A stretch of 64,000 bases of DNA from Cristatella mucedo (taxonomy: Eukaryota; Bryozoa; Phylactolaemata; Cristatellidae). This document shows, piece by piece, positions 56,310 through 64,000 of this stretch (positions within the stretch are counted from its first letter, which is position 1; the number at the start of each line of letters is the position of its first letter). The DNA lies in contig WPIO01000154.1 in NCBI GenBank assembly GCA_009760855.2, positions 491,001 to 555,000 of the forward strand, read 5' to 3'. Position numbers and translations under genes: made by a program. The notes beneath the pieces are model-generated. The model was not told the DNA's origin. It did no database searches and saw nothing but the letters and a program-made list of their open reading frames with translations.

Positions 56310-57110
56310 TTTCATGCTCGTTGCGTCAGTGGAGCTATTGAGGCTAGCGGCAGAGTCTCGGGGAAGATCAAGAAGATCTGCATCGAAAACAGATTTCAAA
56401 GATTTCTCAGGATCACTATGCTTTTCACGTTGCGTCCCTGGAAAACATCAAAGTTATGATGCACATACAACTGGACAGGAACAGTAACTAAGATTTATCA
56501 ATGATCTGGAGTCTTCTTGCACACAACAAGGTAAGTGGGTTAGACAACCACAGTGATAACAAAATCCAAAATATGAAATTATGCGGTGTCGCTATAAAGC
56601 AAGGAGTGGACATCAGGTTCGGAATTATAGCCCGAAATTTGACGCTACCCGAATTAGTGAGGGTTAGGAGGACATGACACTATAGGGTAGTATTGAGAGA
56701 AATTTATCAACACATGGTCTTAAGACGAAAATGGCTTTAGTTACCTGTATTACAGAGACAGGTAACAATGACATTGCATCACGAGTTTGTGTGCACCCAG
56801 CAGATAAATTTTTTATGTGTTAGAAAAATGTATCACGATTCTATAACGAGCCAGTGATAGAGCGAAGAAAACACTCCGTGAAATCGTCTGCTGAACTTTT
56901 CGAGAACTACGGAGAATATGTCGGCATGTCGGTAGGGGGTCGATCGTGACAATCCTTTGGCAAATGATTTTTCATGCAAATACTGCAAGTGGGCTTTCGA
57001 ATGTAAGATGAACAATCGCTGCCCGTCCGATGGATTTCTTGCACAATATTAGGTAATGTGTACAATTTAATTTTCAAATTTATATAATTCGTGTACGTTC
57101 ACCAGCTGAT
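56310..57110. other. Unassigned
   Basis: AT-rich, no clear gene. Around 56950-57050 a plus frame reads CKYCKWAFECKMNNRCP, possibly part of the decayed ORF that follows. Confidence 0.3.
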
Positions 57111-57590
57111 GCCAAGTGAAAAGATAGGCCATCCTAAGCAAAATTGGCTGGAACCGAATGACCAATCGAGCAAGTGCTACTTCTGCAGCATGGCGGACCC
57201 TTAGAAACGTCCAACTGGCAAGACCTCGCCTCCAGGCCATTGACCGACATATTCCTCCTCTAAGGCCCCGCTACCGTGCTTCCCTGAGCTTCCTACCTCG
57301 ACCCTTCCAGACAAGGACCAGCCATTTTGAGGAGAGAGGAGAAAGTGAGACAGCGAGGAGGATATTGTTGATTCAGATTCCGATTTCACATGTGCGTCTG
57401 AGGAGAGACAGGCTTACCTCGCCAACCAGAAATACCTCTATAATCTGATCAGAGACATCGGTCTTACGGAGTCTGATTTTTATGAAGTCTTGAGCTTCTG
57501 ACATCTAAGCTCAAGGAAGGTTGATCTTGCCGGTGAATGCGTGAAAAAGTAAAGCATCAGTGTAAGCATCACCAACTACTTCAAGACTTC
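57110..57590 (+). pseudogene. Decayed ORF of a dispersed invertebrate protein family
   Basis: Reading through stops, the plus strand gives WLEPNDQSSKCYFCSMADP, then an acidic stretch DSDSDFTCASEERQAYLANQ, then LIRDIGLTESDFYEVLSF. This order resembles a widespread, uncharacterised multi-copy protein family of invertebrates: a CYFC motif after an EP-NxxxxC segment, an acidic region, then an LxRDLxLxKxxAExLxSRL-like segment. The match is from memory of the pattern. Several stops make it a pseudogene or a repeat fragment. Confidence 0.4.
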
Positions 57591-57604
57591 TTCAGTCGGC
57601 AAGA

Positions 57605-59870
57605 TAGGCTTAGTTGGTTTTATCCTCATTCAATTTGAGAACGTTTGCTGCCATCTATATGCGGATATCATCAATGCAGGCAGCTAGGGAGCTGGGAGAT
57701 TTTGATGTGCTGCAGGGTTCGGAGGGATCAAAGCAGAGGTACAGGTCTGAGTGTCATCTGCATAGAAGTGAAAGCCTAGATTGTGCTTGGCAATCAAATT
57801 GGCAAAAAGGAGAGTATAAACTGTGAAAAGTACCGGACCTAGCACGGAGCCCTGAGGTACTTCAGGTATTTCAGAGGTATCTCGAATGATCTTTGTCCAT
57901 TCACGTCAATACCGTTGGAGTCTCCCATTGAGCTAGGACCTGAACCATTGCTCAGTAGTGCCGGTGATGCCCAGGCGAGATGAGAGGTGCTCAAGAAGAA
58001 CTTGGTGCTCGATGTTATCAAAAGCTGCCGAAAGATCAAGCAAAACAAGCAGAGACACTCTACCCATGTCTGCATTCCTAAGTAGGTCGTTGTATACCTA
58101 ACTTACTAGCAAGGTTTGAAGTTTCAATATAGCATTTCTGCTGGTTTTCCACGACTCGCTCCACTGTCTTTTATAGAAACGGTAGAAGGGAGATCGGGCG
58201 GAAATTGCGCAAGTTCTCTTGGTCTTGTATTGTTTTCTTGAGACGTAGCCTGACTGCAGCCTTTTTGAAAGTGCTGGGACAAGACCTAAAACTAATGACA
58301 TATTTATTGTGTTGGTTATGCACGATAGCAGCATATCAATGCATCGTAGAAGCAGGACGGCGAAAATTTGGTCCAGGGTACTAGCTGTCTGTTTTGATTG
58401 TTATATGAAATTTAGAACGAGGTAACTGGTGACGTCGTTGAATGTAGACATTGAGGTGCTGCAAGGATATGAGAGACAAGATTCCATGAGGAATGCTGCC
58501 ATCTTAGGGATGGACTACTTTTTCTTGTTTATCTTCTTGACAAAGAAGCTAGAGAACCGATCACCTAGATCATCACAGCGACCAGGTAAGTGCTGGCTTG
58601 TGAGTGGTTGAAGAGATGGTTGATCGTCGACATTAGTATTTTATATAGTGCATTTGTGATTCAACAAAGTTTTTATAAAAGCTAGACTTGGCCTTTGCTA
58701 TGACTGATTGGTGTGACCTGCATTAGTCCTCGTATGCCTGCTGATGGACAGTAGGTCCTGATATTTTGTATGCCTTTTCAAGCTTGCGCGTAGTAGACCT
58801 AGCTAGTTAAATGTCTGTGGTAAACCAAATGCTGTCTGCGCAAGGGCGCACAGCGCTTAGTCAGAAGTGCAAGATCGTCGAGCGTGTCAGCTGGTGTCAT
58901 CTTGCAGTAATCTACCAATGAAGGCAGGTCAGATGGGGAATTGAGCAGCAGAGGCGAAGCAGATATTCTCGCATGTACGGCATCGATGTAGAAGTCTTGA
59001 GATTTCGTGATTTATATGTAATTTTAGATGAGGTATAGGAAGGCACACATTTTTGAATGAACGAGATCTGCATATGTTCAGGTACGCCTGATTCGGTATT
59101 AACTGGCGATGACAAAGTGCAGTGGTATGAGAAAATTTTGTTGAGTGTGTGGCCCTTGATGCGAGTAGGGCCACATGAGCCACAAGAGACGAGTCCGTGC
59201 AGTGTACGGAATTCAGTGGTGAAGGCGTCAGATGAGTTATCAAAATAAATGTTTAAATCACCCTTAATGAGGAAAGGTCGATTTTTTCCACACAGAATAG
59301 AAATTCTATAAGAGAAATCTGTGATGAAGTAGGGCCTGGTACCTGGTGGGAGATAGAACACTGCCACCACCAGTAGCTTGCTGTCAGGTAAAGTCAAGAC
59401 AATAGATTCGAAAGACTTCTTTGATGATTCTGCAAACGGCTTTAAGTCTAAGTTTGAGCGTGCGATAAAACAGACTGCCTCTATTTTAGATCAATCTAGG
59501 GGTGTGGAAAAAAAGATTACAGTCGGGTTTGCGTCTTTAGTGTTCGGGCAGTTTACCGATTTTAGCCAAGTTCCAGTCAATGCGAGGAGGTCGGCACCTT
59601 TTTCAGAAATGAGGCTCCTTATTACTAGGGTTTTATTGCACATTGAGCGAGTATTCCAGAGACAAGTGTTAAGTTGGGCCGCCTGAGTAATAACAGGCCT
59701 TATTATCACTAAGTTAGAGAGATTTACAGTAAAGCTTGAGGGAGAACGGTTCGAGACAATGCTAGGAATACCAAACTAGTGTGTACTCAGCTCGCACGTC
59801 CCACTAAACGAGTGGCGTCTCAGCTTGGGGCCCCGACTACCGCTGTGACTCCGGGCGCTTTTATTTTAGT
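57605..59870 (-). mobile_element. LINE-A with endonuclease, 5' part
   Basis: The copy reaching furthest 5'. N-terminal region (FGIPSIVSNRSPSSFTVNLS near 59770-59710), endonuclease start (LNTCLWNTRSMCNKTLVIRS, LLALTGTWL; frame 59491-59709), endonuclease end (GDLNIYFDNSSDAF, KGHTLNKIFS; frame 58912-59397), linker, and RT start (57839-58095). Truncated on the 3' side at about 57605, before the YADD C-terminal region ends. The catalytic Glu expected in LTETWL is Gly, so the nuclease is inactive. Confidence 0.88.
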
Positions 59871-60438
59871 AAGGCATATTTAATGGATCTTAGCAACAGC
59901 GATAACATCTGTGAATGCATTTAAACTACTCTAACGAAGCAATTTAGATATGCACAATCATAACTAATATGCATTAAAGTCGCACGTTTTATCTACGTTT
60001 GAGAGTTTAAAAGCTACCACTTTGCCCTTAAAGATTAATTTTGTTTTTTTTACAGAAATTGAAATGAACCGAAGGCGAATCGGTATAATTGCGCTCAACA
60101 TGTTTCTCATGGAGCCGTTTCGTAAAGGTGAGATTAATATGCGACAAGTAAAGATGAGACTTTCGTAAAGTTGAGAAGGGGTCGCGCAATCACATAATCT
60201 CGGCCTAAATCTAGCGTAGTTTTGTGACGTGGCATTCGACTGCTAACTCTACCTGTTCCCTTACAACCAGTTTCATTGATGCTATCGCAGGGCTCACTTG
60301 CAAATACATTGCAGAATCTCTTTAAATTGAGCTCAATCCCTTACCGTCTCGAGGAACGTCGGAGGCTGTGCTTCAAGTTCTTGTATCGTGAAAGAATATA
60401 TCAGCTGAGTAAAAATGTTTCAATGCATTTTTCGTCCT

Positions 60439-60624
60439 TCACGCCCTCAGCGATTTTCTAAAGCGGATTCGGCCTCGCACCAGAGCCAGACAGGCCTCAG
60501 GTCTCATCCGGCCCGGCAGCGATTCTCCTCGAGAGGAGAGGACTCTCAGGACATCTAGGCATTTTGAGATTGCACACCATCCTGGCTCCGTGTCGGAGCT
60601 GTAATTGATATCGTCGGTGCTCAT
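60439..60624 (-). CDS. Unidentified possible exon
   Basis: ATG-initiated 61-codon frame, MSTDDINYSSDTEPGWCAIS then a Leu/Arg-rich end. A possible donor (CTGGTGCGAG) lies at about 60472. Composition is protein-like and the frame is clean, but no family is recognised and no partner exon is established. Confidence 0.25.
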   Translation of the reverse strand: MSTDDINYSSDTEPGWCAISKCLDVLRVLSSRGESLPGRMRPEACLALVRGRIRFRKSLRA

Positions 60625-60784
60625 TCGTCCCTCGTGGCTGCTCGCACGCTCGCTATAAATGAATCGTTAAAGCTCCTGAGGATTCTCCTACTTCCGGTTC
60701 TTTAGGATATTGCAGGACGAGCATGTGAACTTCCGCACCTCCTTCCTCCGCATCGGAATCTTTTACCGGAAAATTCAGCCACAT

Positions 60785-60976
60785 TTAGCCATTCTTAATT
60801 AAATTTTTTGCCGATGTATGTGCTCCGAGCTTTCGTAGCATGTCCCTTGAAAGCGAGCTTGTATTTGCTGCGAGAAGACTCCGCATGTCATTGCTAGGCA
60901 CCTTGCTAACCAGAGGCCGATGAACTTTCTGCAGGCCCTGTATTTGGCCAAAATAATTGCAAAGAATTGATTTCAA
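60785..60976 (-). CDS. Unidentified possible exon
   Basis: Frame with KVHRPLVSKVPSNDMRSLLA and SRDMLRKLGAHTSAKNL. A plausible acceptor (GGGCCTGCAG) sits just before KVHRPL at about 60931. A stop follows at 60785. Not recognised. Confidence 0.25.
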   Translation of the reverse strand: MKSILCNYFGQIQGLQKVHRPLVSKVPSNDMRSLLAANTSSLSRDMLRKLGAHTSAKNLIKNG

Positions 60977-61162
60977 TTATTTTTAGGAATTCTAGAGACC
61001 ACTGTATGACGCGAATTGAATTTTTATATTTCTTTACACAGGCTGGAAGCGGCTAGTTGTGATTCGGAGTACACGTCCAAGCGTAAAATATGGCAATGCG
61101 TACTACGCGTCACCAACTAAGAAAAATTGGTACCTACAAACAAAATAAAGATTTTGATAATG

Positions 61163-61420
61163 TTACTTAATAACGAGATAATGTGGTAATTCGGTTATAA
61201 GATAATCATCATGTGCCCTAAATTCGTGCACTAGATGTGCTGCACTCATTGGGATTTTTTGTAGCAAAGCTATGTTAGCCCCGTGGTTGGCTCTTGTTTG
61301 GAAATATTCATCCAGAGGAAATAATGTATTCCTGTAGATATGCAGCGCGAATCTGATATTCGCTTGGTAAGCATATTTAGCAATATAACTAAACATTCTG
61401 ATTTTGTCGCGAGTGGGCAA
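61163..61420 (-). CDS. Unidentified frame
   Basis: 85 codons (DKIRMFSYIAKYAYQANIRF, then an aromatic/His-rich stretch) with protein-like composition. Not recognised; may be fortuitous. Confidence 0.2.
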   Translation of the reverse strand: MPTRDKIRMFSYIAKYAYQANIRFALHIYRNTLFPLDEYFQTRANHGANIALLQKIPMSAAHLVHEFRAHDDYLITELPHYLVIK

Positions 61421-62316
61421 CGGTGAATCGGCGAATGCAAAATGAATGAATCTTGCCCAAAGTGGTCGCTATGTATGTCGCTATGCTTGCTATGTATGTC
61501 GCTGTACCTGGCAGGCGAGCGAGTGCTACGCAATAAACACACCTCACTGAGCGCGTGCATTTAAACCCCAGTGTACAAATTCCTATTCTTTATCTGTCTT
61601 ATCCCAATCTAAGGCACCTTGGGCTGTATGAATTGAATATGTTTCGCTGTATGAATGCATGCGTTCGAGAACCCGGATGTAGTATCGAGCTTCCTCAATT
61701 CCGAAATTATTATTTATATTAATATGCTAATAAAGCTAACTCCAAAGTTTCAAAAGACTAGCAGCATATTTAAAATATACGGATAACGAGACATGATAGT
61801 AAGATTAAATTGCGGTAAACGCACCGCAGCGAGAATTGCATACAGCTAGCTATAGCAGTGCCACCGCTAAGCGGCATCTCCAAACGCTAGTTGAACATAC
61901 TGTTTCTGCTGGTGAAGACCTAACATCTAGACTCGTCATTGATTGCATACGAAGAAATAAGTTTGGATAGGGAGCTTGGGCAGGAACGCAGCCTCGGCTC
62001 GGCTGTTACCGCTTCAATGGAACATTCGATTGGCGAAAAACTTGTTATGATCTTGGACGCTGTGTCTTTTTGTGCGTCGAATGTTTCTTAAAACCACTTT
62101 TAAATCTCGCGGTTATCTGAATTGGTACCATCTATGAAATGAATATATTCGGCAAGTTTCTTACTGGAAATGAGAAGCTCCATGGAAAAGCCCCATATCC
62201 AGGGGGAGATAAGCCAAAGTTCCCGGACCACCTAGCAGCTCAACAGCGAGGCGCACCGTGATCTTCTTTTGTAAGCGTTCTTACTTGAATCTTACCTGTA
62301 TTGTAAGGGAGGTGTC

Positions 62317-62318
<2 letters not shown>

Positions 62319-62408
<90 letters not shown>

Positions 62409-62423
62409 AGCTCTCTCTCTCTC
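62319..62423. repeat. (CT)n microsatellite, about 105 bp
   Basis: Pure CT with one GCTAG interruption near 62406. Confidence 0.97.
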
Positions 62424-62564
62424 AACCCACTGTTTTCATGAATATCCAACGCCGTCATTCTTCCTTTCCGCGTTGCTTGCTTCGTCAGCAGTTCTTCTCG
62501 TTTAGCTACTCACTATTTTCAGATTGCCCAATGAAGGTTGACCATTTATTGCGTGCATAATATG

Positions 62565-62626
62565 TTGTGGAAATATGAAATATGTTGTGGAAAACTTCCT
62601 TGAAATATGTTGTGGAAAACTTCCCA
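62565..62626. repeat. Short tandem repeat (ATATGTTGTGGAAA) x3
   Basis: AATATGTTGTGGAAA recurs three times, twice as part of a longer unit with ACTTCC. Confidence 0.8.
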
Positions 62627-62654
62627 CATTGCCAAGCGCCCTCAATCCACTGTC

Positions 62655-62812
62655 TTGTTCCAAGGGTAAAGTGCTCCAATAACAATCCAGATGATCAATG
62701 GTTCGAGTCCTACAGTGCCCAATTTTTTATGGCCCACTGCTAGCGGAGGCGATAGCCTCTAAAGCTCTTCAACCGCTACGTAAATGAAGCAGTTTAATCA
62801 GCTAACCTTTAA
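62655..62812 (+). mobile_element. SINE-1 copy
   Basis: tRNA-like head (box A region AGGGTAAAGTGCTCCAATAA, box B GGTTCGAGTCC at about 62700), body GCCCACTGCTAGCGGAGGCG, TCTTCAACCGCTACGTAAAT and AATCAGCT. Confidence 0.7.
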
Positions 62813-62879
62813 CTTCATTGGGGAACTCAAGGTGCGGGTTACATATGTGTGTGTGTATATGCAAGCACTTATTCATACT

Positions 62880-64000
62880 ACTAATAATAATAATACACTT
62901 GATAAATCGTCCTCAGAAAACTCAATCTCTTTCTAGGGGCTCTACATTTTCTGAAAAGGGAAACCCAATCGAATGGTTAATGGCAGCATGCTCAATGTCA
63001 AGCATACCATGGTTAGGGGTGACATGCACACGGTCAGCATGCAAATATAGATTAGTGGCAGCATGCAGAGTGTCAGCACACTAATGCACATAAAGGACGA
63101 ATCACATGGACCCACTAAACGCTGCCATAAATGAGTTCGTTTTCAAGTTCTTTGTAAATGTGGTCAAGTCGGGGGATGTTGTGACGCAACTAAGGAGTGA
63201 GCTCCAGACATTGGGAGCATACGAACTAAATGCAGGGTTTCCAAAGGATTTGAGGTTTTTACGAGGTATTGGTAGACTGTTGTATTCCGAAAAGCGGGTG
63301 GTACGATGTTTGGTCTGGTGGAGGAGTAGATCTGAGAGATAGGCTGGAGCCACAGAATGAATGAACCTAAAAACGAGCGACAAAACCTTAAAGTCGATCC
63401 GTTGCTTGACTGGTAGCCAGTGCAGGTCGGCGGGAAGTAGTGTGGTGTGGCAACTGCGACGCTCACGATAGACAAGCCTAGCTGCAGAGTTTTGCACGAG
63501 CTGAAAGTGCCTGATTGCACATGCCGGTAAGCCAGCCAGCAGTGACGTACAGAGGTCAAGACGAGATGTTACAAATGCATGGACCAAATAAGATGTGGTA
63601 TCCTTATGTAAACAAGCCCGAGTTTTAGCAATGTTATGTTGCTAAAAGCAGGCAGACTTGACTGTGACGCTGATTTGATTATCTAACGAAAGGTCACTTA
63701 GGAACATGACACCTAGATTTCGTGGAGATTCTACCGTATATATGCTGGCAGAGCCGATTTTGAGCACTAGTCTTTCCAATTTCTGAATCGCACTTGGCTC
63801 GCCCATAATTAGTAAGTAAGTTTGATCTTCATTCAATTTAAGACAACTTGCTGCTATCCATGCGCGGATGTCATCAATACATGCAGCAAGGGTGCTGAGA
63901 GAATTCGATGTGCTCGAAGGCTGGTAGGGATCGAAGCAAAGGTACCCCTGAGAGTCATCCGCATAGAAGTGAAAGCCTGATTGTGCTTGGCAATTACATC
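62880..64000 (-). mobile_element. LINE-A, 3' 1.1 kb, runs off the window
   Basis: (ATT)n tail, hairpin, 3' UTR, C-terminal frame (63102-63587, SRLDLCTSLLAGLPACAIRH and LHWLPVKQRIDFK), then a frame break at about 63640 and RT coding to the edge (reverse of FHFYADDSQGYLCFDP near 63950). Confidence 0.9.

Larger units (their letters stand above)
59870..62310. other. Unassigned 2.4 kb with protein-like minus frames
   Basis: No repeat from the rest of the window recurs here. Three minus-strand frames look protein-like (61163-61420, 60785-60976, 60439-60624) but match nothing I recognise. Confidence 0.4.

Overview
The window looks like animal (metazoan), probably invertebrate, nuclear DNA. It has spliced genes with GT-AG introns, several L2/CR1-like LINE families, tRNA-derived SINEs, an LTR retrotransposon, long (GA)n, (CT)n and (AT)n runs, and an animal-type CPSF4 (CPSF30) zinc-finger protein. 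I cannot name the species. There is no sign of operons, CRISPR or prokaryotic genes. Most open reading frames are antisense or out-of-frame shadows of repeats.

Host gene content, all on the minus strand in the left third: a CPSF4 gene starts at 9839, with exon 1 (9737-9839), exon 2 (3365-3568) and exon 3 (1899-1994), and runs off the left edge before the later zinc fingers. Upstream lies a second, diverged copy of its first two exons (exon 1B 21541-21643, exon 2B 14688-14894). Both have intact frames, intact splice sites and the same phases, but no third exon of their own was found. A third, degenerate first-exon region lies at about 31255-31640. Exon 2B could splice in frame to the single exon 3, so copies A and B may be alternative 5' halves of one locus, or B may be a partial paralog. 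The 5' splice site of exon 2B sits in a 32-bp unit present three times in tandem.

The rest is layered transposon debris. LINE-A (tail (ATT)n, 3' hairpin) has about two dozen copies. The best reverse transcriptase (RT) frame is 26623-27828, and the copy at 57605-59870 keeps part of the endonuclease. LINE-B (tail (ACATT)n) has about nine copies, the best at 18095-20130. LINE-A is repeatedly inserted into LINE-B, so LINE-A is the younger. A Ty3/Gypsy-like LTR retrotransposon with paired 245-bp LTRs occupies 39071-43186 (minus) and is broken by frameshifts and a stop codon. Three SINE-like families, a 2-kb inverted repeat pair (24412-26450 and 48105-50155), a smaller inverted pair, and tandem arrays (190 bp x2, 47 bp x5) fill most of the remainder. 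The right end (59.9-62.3 kb) holds unassigned single-copy-looking sequence with a few protein-like minus-strand frames.

The CPSF4 introns are full of these elements: intron 1A is 6.2 kb and intron 1B 6.6 kb. Boundaries of repeats are read by eye and are approximate to tens of bases. Exon boundaries are exact to the base as inferred from splice signals and phase.
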